A DNA stretch of 64,000 bases from Cohnella xylanilytica (GCF_014212175.1 NZ_JACJVR010000002.1:62001-126000); one strand, 5' to 3'; positions 40,975 to 48,312 are shown, counted from the stretch's first letter. Numbers and translations: made by a program. The notes: generated from the letters alone by a model not told the origin.

Positions 40975-41051
40975 CTAACGAATCGAGGAGACGCTATTTC
41001 GCCCAAACTCGTGGATTTTCGGTTCTAACGAATCGTATAGACGCTATTTCG
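40975..41051. repeat. Two copies of an intergenic TAACGAATCG repeat
   Basis: CTAACGAATCG-N5-ACGCTATTTCG occurs at 40975-41001 and 41025-41051 (24 of 27 identical, 50-bp period). Such short repeats ending in GCTATTTCG are, from memory, scattered in intergenic regions of Paenibacillus-type genomes. No gene overlaps them. Confidence 0.65.
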
Positions 41052-41330
41052 TGCGGGAAGCCCCTTTTTCCCCCGTAGGGCCCTAAATAAGATCGCTGGA
41101 GTTCGTTACAGCGCGAGGTCTATAAACCAGGGTCCATGTGACTCGAATTCCGATTCCGATTGCAACCATCAGTGAGACTCCCATGTCTCCACATCCTAAG
41201 TAGTCTGTCAGCGAAATGGTCTTTCGTAGAAAAAAAGAGGACCCCGAGCAGCGAATTGGACCCCAAAAAAATAAAAAAATGTTTGAACTGATTAAAGGTT
41301 AGATCATTGTTGGAAGATCGGCCCCATCAA
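41052..41330. other. Gene-free stretch, nothing recognised
   Basis: No open frame with a ribosome site. It includes a mixed A-rich part near 41225-41290 with repeated GGACCCC words that might be the edge of a decayed insertion sequence, but no transposase remnant or terminal inverted repeat could be confirmed. Confidence 0.4.
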
Positions 41331-41332
41331 GC

Positions 41333-41371
41333 AAAAAACGCGGTCCCGATCATCTCGGAATCCGCGTTTCA
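41333..41371 (-). terminator. Terminator downstream of the tRNA-Thr fragment
   Basis: AAACGCGG (41336-41343) pairs with CCGCGTTT (41362-41369); the plus-strand A-run gives a minus-strand T-run. It lies about 15 bp past the CCA end of the tRNA fragment, where a host tRNA terminator is expected. Confidence 0.75.
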
Positions 41372-41385
41372 TTTGAGAAGTTAAG

Positions 41386-41437
41386 TGGTGCTGATGAAGG
41401 GATTCGAACCCCCGACCTACGCATTACGAATGCGTAG
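41386..41437 (-). tRNA. 3' fragment of tRNA-Thr(CGT): prophage attachment site
   Basis: On the minus strand: anticodon arm ACGCA-TTCGTAA-TGCGT (anticodon CGT), variable loop, T arm GGGGG-TTCGAAT-CCCTT, acceptor half CATCAGC, A and CCA. The sequence upstream of the anticodon arm does not form a D arm or a matching GCTGATG 5' acceptor strand, so only the 3' ~52 nt is present. This is what a tyrosine-recombinase integration into a tRNA leaves at one end, and the remaining host terminator lies on the outer side. Confidence 0.85.
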
Positions 41438-41454
41438 ATGTACTTTTCCGTACC

Positions 41455-41530
41455 TTTCCCTTAGTATCCGCAAGGCCTATATTATCAGGTTTTTCACGTT
41501 TTGTATTCCCTAAGTTTCCCTTGTGATCCG
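41455..41530. promoter_or_regulatory. Direct repeats beside att, possible integrase arm sites
   Basis: TTTCCCTTAGTATCCG (41455-41470) and TTTCCCTTGTGATCCG (41515-41530), 13 of 16 identical and 60 bp apart, with a related TTCCCTAAG between. Located just inside the element, where arm-type sites would be. Confidence 0.45.
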
Positions 41531-41566
41531 GTTCGCGTTAGAAAAAACGTTAGAAGTGTTAGAATG

Positions 41567-41590
41567 AAAAACGCCCCGATCACTCGGGGC
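41567..41590 (-). terminator. Terminator of the uvrX operon
   Basis: On the minus strand GCCCCGAGTGATCGGGGC is followed by GTTTTTC; the stem overlaps the last codons of the YolD-like gene. Confidence 0.82.
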
Positions 41591-41942
41591 TCCCTACCTT
41601 CATAATATCCATGAACGGTACCTTGACCGTTTCCCCGTATTTCATCACGTGAACCAGTTTCGTCCGCGAATCCATCTCCACGATCAGTCCGTACACCGGT
41701 TCATCCCGCCCCCATATGGTCAGCACGGCCTCGGAATCCTCCTGCTTTGCCTCCACTAGTCGCTCACCGATCACCTCAAGTTCGAACTCGTCTCGCGTAG
41801 GGCGCTTTGGCCCGCTTTTCCCTTTTCCCGGCTTTGGAACTGCTGTCATGTCGCTCTCCCCATTCCGTAGCTCATAAAGCTCCTGGTGCTCCGTGAGCAG
41901 CATCTTCGACTTCCATCGTTCGTTCCCGTTCAGTTTACTCAT
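41580..41942 (-). CDS. YolD-like protein
   Basis: A 120-residue protein with a YolD-like C-terminal half: VLTIWGRDEPVYGLIVEMDS then TRKLVHVMKYGETVKVPFM-type strands ending DIMKVG. YolD-like proteins are encoded next to UvrX-type Y-family polymerases and may modulate them. Its ATG shares one base with the uvrX stop (TAATG), so translation is coupled. The N-terminal ~50 residues are variable and basic. Confidence 0.78.
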   Translation of the reverse strand: MSKLNGNERWKSKMLLTEHQELYELRNGESDMTAVPKPGKGKSGPKRPTRDEFELEVIGERLVEAKQEDSEAVLTIWGRDEPVYGLIVEMDSRTKLVHVMKYGETVKVPFMDIMKVGSPE

Positions 41943-43207
41943 TACTTAAAGTGGCCTCCGATCTGCCCGGCCCTCTCACGAGCCACCCCAGCCTCGAGCA
42001 GGGATGAGGCTCTCATAATTGCAGCATCACCGAAACGGTCTTTTATCATGTCCGTCGCACGTTCGAGTGCGTACGCCGCCGGCCTGTTATCGAAAAGCGT
42101 TAATTGGTACGTTTGGTCACTCGATAGTTCCGTGATCCCTACATACAATCGAGCAACCGGCAATCCGCCCCAATATTTCTCGAATAGTTGCTGCGCTGCA
42201 GCTGCTACCTCATGTGTCAAGGATGTGGGCTGTGGGAGTGTCGTTTGCCGGCTAAATCCGGATACCCTTTCTCCATCCGTTTCGACAGCTCCCACCGTCA
42301 ACACACGCCCCTGATACCCAAGACGCCGGGCCCGCCGGCAGACCTCCACGACAAGCTCAAGGAGCACGACCTCAATATCCTCAAGTTTGCGGTAAAGACT
42401 TGCCCTCAAGGCCTTACCGTGGCTCACGGATTTGAGCGCTCCCCGGATGGAAGGCACAACAGGGCTCGGATCGATCCCGCGGGCCGTCTGCCAGTAGTAC
42501 TCTGCCTGGATATCCGATTGTTTTCCCATCTCGCGACGCATTCGACGCTTGAATTCACCTAGATCCAGGCGCGCCACATCGCCGATTGTCGGTAGTCCCA
42601 TACGTATAAAATGCCGCGTCATCCTCGAGGCCACCATAAACATCTGATGGATCGGCAGCGACCATAAATCTTTTTCGATGTTCTCGGGGCCTAGTCTGTA
42701 GATCCCGTCAGGCCGTTTTTTCGCAAAGTTATCCGTTGCCGTTTTGGCAAGTATTTTCGTCGGTCCGATACCAACGCGCGACCAAACACCAGTTGAGGCG
42801 AGGACTTGAGCTTGGATCTGCCGGGCAATCTCGTCAGGACTTCCGAACAGAGATAGTGAACCTGTCACGTCGAGGAACTGCTCATCAATCGAGTATGGCT
42901 CGACCAGGTCGGTAAAACTCTCGAATATTTGCGTGATCAATAACGATATAGTGATGTAACGTTGCATCCTCGGCCGTATAACAACCAGATCCGGGCACTT
43001 AGCCAGTGCCTCGCCGACTCGCTCCGCGGTCGTCACCCCGCGCGACTTAGCGATCGGGCAGGCAGCAAGAATGATCCCTGACTTTCGTGCGGGATCGCCG
43101 ACCGCTATCGGCTTGCTCTTGAGCTCTGGGCGAGCAGCCTTCTCAACTGACGCGTAAAAGGATTGGCCGTCGACGAGGAAAATGGTCCGTTCTCGTTCAC
43201 GAGGCAT
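41942..43207 (-). CDS. uvrX: Y-family DNA polymerase UvrX-like (lesion bypass)
   Basis: A 421-residue ImpB/MucB/SamB family protein for translesion synthesis. N-terminal catalytic motifs: IFLVDGQSFYASVEKAARPE (metal-binding Asp), SYSIDEQFLDVTG-type motif seen here as EPYSIDEQFLDVTG with the D-E pair. Also GIGPTKILAKTATDNFAK and a C-terminal little-finger region with PQPTSLTHEV. Related to SPbeta UvrX and chromosomal YqjW. The start at 43207 overlaps the upstream small gene by 11 bp. Part of an SOS-controlled prophage operon. Confidence 0.92.
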   Translation of the reverse strand: MPRERERTIFLVDGQSFYASVEKAARPELKSKPIAVGDPARKSGIILAACPIAKSRGVTTAERVGEALAKCPDLVVIRPRMQRYITISLLITQIFESFTDLVEPYSIDEQFLDVTGSLSLFGSPDEIARQIQAQVLASTGVWSRVGIGPTKILAKTATDNFAKKRPDGIYRLGPENIEKDLWSLPIHQMFMVASRMTRHFIRMGLPTIGDVARLDLGEFKRRMRREMGKQSDIQAEYYWQTARGIDPSPVVPSIRGALKSVSHGKALRASLYRKLEDIEVVLLELVVEVCRRARRLGYQGRVLTVGAVETDGERVSGFSRQTTLPQPTSLTHEVAAAAQQLFEKYWGGLPVARLYVGITELSSDQTYQLTLFDNRPAAYALERATDMIKDRFGDAAIMRASSLLEAGVARERAGQIGGHFK

Positions 43208-43394
43208 AGCTGTTCACCGGCTCCTGCGCCAGAATGCCCTCCACATGGAATGTTCGCATCCCTTGCCTTGTGTGGTCGTACGCTCGGACCTGGCCACCGC
43301 CAACGGAATAAACGGTGATCCTTCGTTGAGTAATCCGCCCATGGCGATCAACATAAATGATGTTGATAAGCTGGCCAACGTATTTGTCGATCAT
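43197..43394 (-). CDS. Small WYL-like protein, first gene of the uvrX operon
   Basis: A 65-residue protein, MIDKYVGQLINIIYVDRHGR, then TQRRITVYSVGGGQVRAYDH and RTFHVEGILA. The pattern resembles a lone WYL-type beta-barrel, the kind of small protein often encoded before UvrX in Bacillota. ATG 43394 is preceded by GGAGGCGAGGAG; the longer TTG-initiated frame overlaps the ribosome site. Possible sensor or partner of the polymerase; role unknown. Confidence 0.7.
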   Translation of the reverse strand: MIDKYVGQLINIIYVDRHGRITQRRITVYSVGGGQVRAYDHTRQGMRTFHVEGILAQEPVNSYAS

Positions 43395-43414
43395 GCTCCT
43401 CGCCTCCAAAATAA

Positions 43415-43458
43415 GAACATTTGTTCTCAGTATACTCAGAACATGCGTTCTTATTCAA
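43415..43458 (-). promoter_or_regulatory. SOS promoter with two LexA boxes
   Basis: GAACATTTGTTC (43415-43426) and GAACATGCGTTC (43439-43450) both match GAAC-N4-GTTC exactly, centres 24 bp apart. The minus-strand promoter is TTGAAT (43458-43453), 18 bp, TATACT (43434-43429). One box lies in the spacer and the other just downstream of -10. LexA (DinR) repression and DNA-damage induction of the operon follow. Confidence 0.9.
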
Positions 43459-43463
43459 GAGGC

Positions 43464-43491
43464 AAAAATAGCCGAGCCCGAAGACCCAGCT
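43464..43491 (-). terminator. Terminator of the secreted-protein gene
   Basis: On the minus strand a nine-base-pair stem rich in G-U pairs closes a TTCG tetraloop (43471-43491) and is followed by TATTTTT. It separates the gene at 43502-44041 from the SOS promoter. Confidence 0.7.
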
Positions 43492-43501
43492 TGTTGATGA
43501 A

Positions 43502-44041
43502 TTAGAACGGTTTGCCGTCATTGATGTTAATAGGGAGCGATGAAGTATTATATGTCTCATTAGTTGTGCGATTGTGATGATATGTCCAGATGGAGCCACT
43601 AGCAACAACTAGACCACTGTTGTTTGCAAGCTCAATTTTTCCAGAGAACACTTTATTTGAGCAGGAATGAAACTCTGGGTTGTCGCTGTTATTTTGTAAT
43701 GTGATATGGTATTGACGTGTTGCATTTGCATCAAGGTCGAACGCAGTTCCAGGTGTAATGTCAGATGCATATCCTGCCTGGTCATTGCCTTCAATTATCA
43801 TGGGCGTTCCATCGACAGAATACAAATTTACAGTCGTCGGCACAGACTGCCCACTTAAATTAGTTACGTTTAATGCCATTTGAATAACAAAATTATCTTG
43901 ACAGGGTAAATTCATCGGAATGGAAAAGTAAACTGCCCGTCCCTCAGAAATTTGAGCAGAAACAGGAATTGCCGAAGTGAGTGTAGTTAGCGCAACCAAG
44001 CACATTAATGTAGTCCAAAATCTCTTATTACCCTTTTTCAT
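43502..44041 (-). CDS. Secreted protein of unknown function
   Basis: A 179-residue protein with a signal peptide (MKKGNKRFWTTLMCLVALTT, cleavage near VSAQ). The mature part is beta-rich, with a spaced Cys pair (PCQDNF and HSCSN) and many N/T/S residues. It resembles no family I can name. ATG 44041 has GAGAGGAG upstream. AT-richer than the chromosome. Located in the accessory end of the prophage, so possibly a lysogenic-conversion protein. Confidence 0.68.
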   Translation of the reverse strand: MKKGNKRFWTTLMCLVALTTLTSAIPVSAQISEGRAVYFSIPMNLPCQDNFVIQMALNVTNLSGQSVPTTVNLYSVDGTPMIIEGNDQAGYASDITPGTAFDLDANATRQYHITLQNNSDNPEFHSCSNKVFSGKIELANNSGLVVASGSIWTYHHNRTTNETYNTSSLPININDGKPF

Positions 44042-44144
44042 AATAACAACTCCTCTCCCTAATGCCTTGATTGTATCCAACATCTAGGAGAAGAAACAGT
44101 CTTATATTCGACATATTTTTACATTACGATGGAAGGTTGTACCA

Positions 44145-45008
44145 TCACAAGATAAACCGAACGAACTCCGGGGAACGCAGCAACCCACGCTTCGTCCAAT
44201 TCCTGAATCTCACATGGGCTTTAATCCTCGGCTCAAGATACACAAAGTTTCGGTCCTCTCCAGCGATGAGGCCGCTCGTTACCCTGTAAAACGCCTGCTT
44301 GTGTGAAGCCGGTACCGCGAGCTCGATGATCCCAGCTGGACGCCCCTCATGCTGGACCAACCAACCGAAGTCTCCTCGCCGGTATCCGAAGATCGCCACG
44401 TCCGCGTACATGTAGTTTATGATCTTCTGCCATGCCGGATCCCGGCGGCCGACATAACGGCTATCAGCCCGCTTTGCTACGATCCCCTCGAGCTGTTTCT
44501 CCTTCACCGCTTCGAAGAGTGCTCGGCCTTCCCGGGGAATCGACAGGACATGCGAAAAATATTGGTTGCTCCCGATGACTTCTCTCAGGATTGCCTTTCG
44601 CTCACTGAGAGGGAGCCCACGGAGGTCCGCGCCACGATAGTGCAGAATATCGAATACGAAGAATTGGACAGGCTGGGAGATTGCCGCCTGAGCGATCCTC
44701 CCCGGCCGCCGAATGTGGAACCGCTCCATGACCGCTTCGAAGTCCACCGCGCCCGTATTCGGCTGGACGACCGCGACCTCACCATCCAGAACGACGTCTG
44801 CGCCGCCTGCAACCGGCACGTCGTGCAGCTCGGGGTACTGGCGAGTCACGTCGTTATGGTGACGCGTGTATAGCCGAACGTGGCCGTCCACGACTGATAC
44901 GATGAGCCGATGGCCGTCAATCTTGGGTTCAAATATGAACCGCTCTTCGTCGAAGGGCTGTTCACGTTTTTGGAGGAGCATTGGAGGAAGGAACATGTCA
45001 TACACCAT
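44145..45008 (-). CDS. ATP-dependent DNA ligase (SPbeta LigB/YoqV type)
   Basis: A 287-residue minimal ATP-dependent ligase. Motif I with the adenylated lysine is EPKIDGHR (K at about 29). Motif III-like VLDGEVAVV, motif IV LEGIVAKRADS and motif V WQKIINYMYADVAI follow, then a short OB domain with IVELAVPAS-type strands. Seals nicks in phage DNA. Start 45008, or the ATG four codons later. A 20-bp palindrome directly upstream suggests its own regulation. Size matches SPbeta YoqV (about 270). Confidence 0.9.
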   Translation of the reverse strand: MVYDMFLPPMLLQKREQPFDEERFIFEPKIDGHRLIVSVVDGHVRLYTRHHNDVTRQYPELHDVPVAGGADVVLDGEVAVVQPNTGAVDFEAVMERFHIRRPGRIAQAAISQPVQFFVFDILHYRGADLRGLPLSERKAILREVIGSNQYFSHVLSIPREGRALFEAVKEKQLEGIVAKRADSRYVGRRDPAWQKIINYMYADVAIFGYRRGDFGWLVQHEGRPAGIIELAVPASHKQAFYRVTSGLIAGEDRNFVYLEPRIKAHVRFRNWTKRGLLRSPEFVRFIL

Positions 45009-45010
45009 CC

Positions 45011-45030
45011 GTATATCAAACCTGATATAC
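45011..45030. promoter_or_regulatory. Palindromic operator before the ligase gene
   Basis: GTATATCA-AACC-TGATATAC: perfect 8-bp arms with a 4-bp centre, 2 bp upstream of the ligase start codon. Probable repressor site; protein unknown. Confidence 0.6.
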
Positions 45031-45076
45031 TGATTGTATCATTAGGGGAGAGCCGGATACCCCGGTAAGTTCTAAC

Positions 45077-45102
45077 AAAAAAGCAGCTAGCTTGTAGCTG
45101 CT
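45077..45102 (-). terminator. Terminator after the Panacea-linked gene
   Basis: AGCAGCTA / TAGCTGCT perfect 8-bp stem with a 5-nt loop, followed on the minus strand by TTTTTT, 4 bp past the stop codon of the 211-residue gene. Confidence 0.88.
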
Positions 45103-45105
45103 GCT

Positions 45106-45741
45106 CTAATAAAAATCATTTTTATTCATCCTTAATTCTAACTCCAATGCGTATCTATCAATTTCTGAATAAATTTCTTCTCTCTCCTCTTCTAATGCTA
45201 GTAATTCTGCACTATAACAATCATAACAGTCGTCAGGCGGGTCACACTTTACTATACCGCCATGCTTTTTCGAAGGATATAAATTATGATCTGGATCTAA
45301 CCATACTATGTAGAAAACATTATCAATTAGAAATCCGTGCACTCTACCCCTTGCAGTAGAAATAGCAAATTGGTAGGCATCATGCTCTATTTGTTTGAAG
45401 AGTTCCTCATTCAAAGGGAACTTTGCGCTTACAACATTCCAATCATGAGGGTGCACTCTTAACGGTTTTTGATGATGTACCTTGAATTCAACGACCTTCA
45501 TACCAGAAACTTTTTTCATAGTATCTAGGCAATTTAAAAGCCAGCCCTGATCAGCATTCCCACAATTAAAATACTCATGGCCACGATCGAAAAATTGCCA
45601 AGAAAAAATGACATTCTCCTCAGCATATTTTTTTATCGTTTTTTTTGCCGTTTCTGAAATCAGGGACCCCATTCCTTTAGAAGAAGGGGCCCCTGGTTTC
45701 GGGATTATGTAGCTACGACGTTCCTCTTTAGGAGTTGGCAT
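45106..45741 (-). CDS. Putative toxin partner of the Panacea antitoxin
   Basis: A 211-residue protein of no family I recognise. Seen: basic N-terminus (EERRSYIIPKPGAPSSKGMG), FSWQFFDRGHEYFNCGNADQ, VVEFKVHHQKPLRVHPHDW, a striking HGFLIDNVFYIVWLDPDHNL block that looks like an active-site region, a CDPPDDCYDCYS cysteine cluster and an acidic helical C-terminus. It overlaps the preceding Panacea gene by 14 bp. By the known rule that Panacea proteins neutralise varied neighbours, this is the toxin candidate; H, D and W residues of the block would be the first to test. Confidence 0.55.
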   Translation of the reverse strand: MPTPKEERRSYIIPKPGAPSSKGMGSLISETAKKTIKKYAEENVIFSWQFFDRGHEYFNCGNADQGWLLNCLDTMKKVSGMKVVEFKVHHQKPLRVHPHDWNVVSAKFPLNEELFKQIEHDAYQFAISTARGRVHGFLIDNVFYIVWLDPDHNLYPSKKHGGIVKCDPPDDCYDCYSAELLALEEEREEIYSEIDRYALELELRMNKNDFY

Positions 45742-46219
45742 CTTCCAATTCCACCTGGGCCTGTTCTATAATATCTTGATCGCTGATCGGGGCATTCGAC
45801 GCTTGGTATGGCTGGAGTCCATTTCTAGCTCGTTTCCAAGGAATCTGATCGTGAGTCAATGCCTCTAATTCATCAGCATCCAGATGACCGTATGATTCAA
45901 ACACAGACTCTAAAAACTCATATATCTCTGTATCGTCAGTGATTGAATCAGGAACAGTGGTCTCTCTAGGAATAAGTGCCCACCCGTATTCCTTATAAGC
46001 ATGATACAACCCGGGATCCACCGGGCCATGAACCCATGCCTGGAATTTGTTCTCGAATAGCGGTTTATTGAAATAATAACGGTACCAAGAATAAGCATAG
46101 AAGCAAAGCTTCTGAAGCTTCTTAGGGGACATTGACTCCATATTAAGAAACGCTCTTGCTACATCGTGAATGGTGATCATAGGCCTCACCCTTCTGTTAA
46201 AGTGAATAATTTCTCCCAC
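45728..46219 (-). CDS. Panacea-domain (DUF4065/SocA-like) antitoxin
   Basis: A 163-residue protein with a Panacea/SocA domain: MITIHDVARAFLNMESMSPK, KLQKLCFYAYSWYRYYFNKP and FQAWVHGPVDPGLYHAYKEY, the family's most conserved block. Panacea proteins act as antitoxins against many unrelated toxins, often as the first gene of a pair. Two starts are possible: GTG 46219 with AAGGAAGGTGAG upstream, and ATG 46180 with GGGTGAGG upstream. The later one gives a canonical N-terminus. Its stop overlaps the putative toxin gene. Confidence 0.82.
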   Translation of the reverse strand: MGEIIHFNRRVRPMITIHDVARAFLNMESMSPKKLQKLCFYAYSWYRYYFNKPLFENKFQAWVHGPVDPGLYHAYKEYGWALIPRETTVPDSITDDTEIYEFLESVFESYGHLDADELEALTHDQIPWKRARNGLQPYQASNAPISDQDIIEQAQVELEDANS

Positions 46220-46410
46220 GGTCTCACCTTCCTTTTACAATCGGTACATTAAAAATCATTACCCCGAATTGGAAAGGATATTCTGGTGCAACTTAGGAAA
46301 ATGGAAACAAACAGGAACTCATGTTCCTATTTTTTACCTCTTCAAATCCATAATACACCAATGCAATGTCATATGTTGTCGAAATTTGTCGTTAGATTGA
46401 TATTTTTTTA

Positions 46411-46428
46411 TTGCATAATTTGATGCAA
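46411..46428. promoter_or_regulatory. Palindrome upstream of the Panacea module
   Basis: TTGCAT-AATTTG-ATGCAA, perfect 6-bp arms, in a 285-bp AT-rich leader between the late-promoter-like site and the antitoxin gene. A candidate autoregulatory site. Confidence 0.4.
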
Positions 46429-46448
46429 CATATAAATACTATTCAGGA

Positions 46449-46469
46449 ATAGGTGGCATTTGAACGACA
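46449..46469 (-). promoter_or_regulatory. Late-promoter-like site (copy C) before the Panacea module
   Basis: On the minus strand TGTCGTTCAAATGCCACCTAT, matching 18 of 21 bases of the core shared by the tail and lysis operon elements. It follows the terminator T-run at 46469-46475 directly and points toward the antitoxin-toxin pair about 230 bp away. Confidence 0.5.
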
Positions 46470-46495
46470 AAAAAACCGAGAGCCGAAGCTCCCGG
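46469..46495 (-). terminator. Terminator of the Fn3 secreted-protein gene
   Basis: On the minus strand CCGGGAGC-TTCG-GCTCTCGG-TTTTTTT: 8-bp stem with one G-U, UUCG loop, seven T. It begins 10 bp after the stop at 46505. Confidence 0.88.
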
Positions 46496-46504
46496 GCTGA
46501 TTAA

Positions 46505-47488
46505 CTATTGAACCGGATCGTATTCGTCAACATCAAAGGTAAGGATCTTATCGAAAATTACATATTCGGTACGCGCCTTAAAGGGGCCTTTGTTCCAGCT
46601 CTTGGTGAATGCGTACTTCGCAGGACCTGTTCCGGCATCCTTAGCATCGTACCAGTCAAGAAAGTCCCGTAATTCAACAGCAGAAAGATCATATTCCTTA
46701 ATCAATCCACCGGAAATATACAACGTTAACAATACAGAAGGTGAAGTATCGAAAGTGATTTTAACTTCATTAGAAGGAAGACTCTCTCTGTCCAAGTAAT
46801 AAGAAGTTATCACGTAGTAGTAAGTCTTTCCTTCAGTTACTTGTGTGTCAATATAACTTTTACTTGTAAGATCTTCAGCTAAAGTAATATAAGGCCCTCC
46901 CGATTCCGTTGCTCGTTTAACTCTAAATTTCATATAGCTAGCGACATCTTCTTTCCATGAAAGAGTAACCTTGTTCTCTCCCTTTATAGCCACGAGATCG
47001 CTCGGGGTATTATGATCGAGTGTCCCATAAAGGTTAATTTCAAAAACATCTCTAGCCGTACTTTGCACATTATGAATCTGGACATAAGCAACCCCATTCA
47101 GGTTGCTTACGGCGGATAAGTTACCATTAACATCAGGATTAGATATGGTTGAAATTACCTTTCCGGTGTGATCACAAAATTCCAGTTGGACACCCGTGGC
47201 TGCTTTTAGGCGGTAACCTGTTATTGAAGCCACGTCTACACGTACTAAGGGCACCCTTATTAGATGATTGAAATCAGAAGATCCATCTGCTGATAAGGAT
47301 ATGGAGGTAGTCTCATCATTATCTGTTAATTGAGTTCTAATAATAACAGTATTAAGTCCTTGAGCAGCTTTTAATTTATCAAGTAGTCCACCGCTGAAAT
47401 CCACCGCTGCAAAGCTCTTCTGAGGAACTACATTTACCCCTAGCAGCAAGACCATAGCAGCAATAAATACCATTGTGATTTTCTTCAA
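46505..47488 (-). CDS. Secreted fibronectin type III protein
   Basis: A 327-residue exported protein. A signal peptide (LKKITMVFIAAMVLLLGVNV, then VPQKSFAA) is followed by a beta-rich domain of unknown type (about 30-175), an Fn3 domain (PSDLVAIKGENKVTLSWKED to SNEVKITFD) and a ~70-residue C-terminal domain. The start is taken as TTG 47488 because GAGGAGGGG precedes it; the frame is open to 47518. Fn3 proteins on prophages often bind polysaccharide or cells, so a lysogenic-conversion role is plausible but unproven. Confidence 0.72.
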   Translation of the reverse strand: MKKITMVFIAAMVLLLGVNVVPQKSFAAVDFSGGLLDKLKAAQGLNTVIIRTQLTDNDETTSISLSADGSSDFNHLIRVPLVRVDVASITGYRLKAATGVQLEFCDHTGKVISTISNPDVNGNLSAVSNLNGVAYVQIHNVQSTARDVFEINLYGTLDHNTPSDLVAIKGENKVTLSWKEDVASYMKFRVKRATESGGPYITLAEDLTSKSYIDTQVTEGKTYYYVITSYYLDRESLPSNEVKITFDTSPSVLLTLYISGGLIKEYDLSAVELRDFLDWYDAKDAGTGPAKYAFTKSWNKGPFKARTEYVIFDKILTFDVDEYDPVQ

Positions 47489-47589
47489 AAAAGCCCCTCC
47501 TCTAAAGTAGTGACTCAATCTTACAAGGGAAATTTAGGAAATAAAAGACTGATAATCAACACTATTCGACAGTAAAATTAAGGGTTGCT

Positions 47590-48312
47590 TCAATGTTTCT
47601 TGAATGCTCTCAATGCGACGGCCAACGTCCGCCATCCCTCCTCCGTGAAATTCGGATTGCTGACAAGACCACCGAGGTCGCCGCTTCCGAATTCCTTCGT
47701 GAACCACACCGGGGCCGGGACAAGCTTTGTCACGGCCTCCATCGAAAGCTTGATTGCCGCCACGTCTTCTCGCAGCTTGTCAAAAGCTTTTTTCTCTTCA
47801 TTCGTCATCGGTGTGTCCTCCCCGCCGGTTGCAACCGGCGCATCATATTTGGTTAGTCCGTTGGCTGTAATTACGGACATCAGCTTGCCCGCGTAACCAG
47901 GATCGGTGGCATACCCACACGCTTTAAGTGCTGTGCATTGCTCCTTCGGGGTCTTCGCAGCCCGAACGCGGTCGTAACGGGATCGATCGAACAATAAGTC
48001 CTGATCTTTGAAGTAATGATAAATCGACTTGTATGCCCGCCAATTGGCCGTCGTATTGACCGTGACGCCGTTGTAGACCTCTTTGGTCTCTGTCGATACG
48101 CTGGAACCATCCCAATAAGCCGTAGGCTTTCCGCTACCGACCTTGTAGCCACCGAGATTAAACCATTCAGGGACTTTTCCGCCTGTTTCCAGCCAACTCT
48201 GTGCGATCCGGACAGAGGGCAGCAGCCGGCCGCCTTCGCGATGAACCTGCATGACGGTCGGGGCAATTAGCGCGATAAAGGCGTCTTTGCTGTACTTCGT
48301 ATAATTAGGCAC
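47590..48312 (-). CDS. Prophage endolysin (glucosaminidase)
   Basis: A 240-residue peptidoglycan hydrolase with an N-terminal glucosaminidase domain (MQVHREGGRLLPSVRIAQSW, LETGGKVPEWFNLGGYK with the catalytic-region Glu, and FDRSRYDRVRAAKTPKEQC). A C-terminal helical region (EEKKAFDKLREDVAAIKLSM) then matches in style the tail of the tailocin lysin. GTG 48312 after GGAGGTAAC is chosen; the frame extends upstream inside the holin gene. Single catalytic domain, unlike the two-domain tailocin enzyme. Confidence 0.87.
   Translation of the reverse strand: MPNYTKYSKDAFIALIAPTVMQVHREGGRLLPSVRIAQSWLETGGKVPEWFNLGGYKVGSGKPTAYWDGSSVSTETKEVYNGVTVNTTANWRAYKSIYHYFKDQDLLFDRSRYDRVRAAKTPKEQCTALKACGYATDPGYAGKLMSVITANGLTKYDAPVATGGEDTPMTNEEKKAFDKLREDVAAIKLSMEAVTKLVPAPVWFTKEFGSGDLGGLVSNPNFTEEGWRTLAVALRAFKKH

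Noticed and set aside
41225-41290. Possible insertion-sequence end (repeated GGACCCC near A-runs)
   Set aside because: No transposase fragment, terminal inverted pair or target duplication found.
41386-41470. Complete tRNA-Thr gene
   Set aside because: The sequence upstream of the anticodon arm cannot form a D arm or pair with the CATCAGC acceptor strand, so only the 3' part is present.
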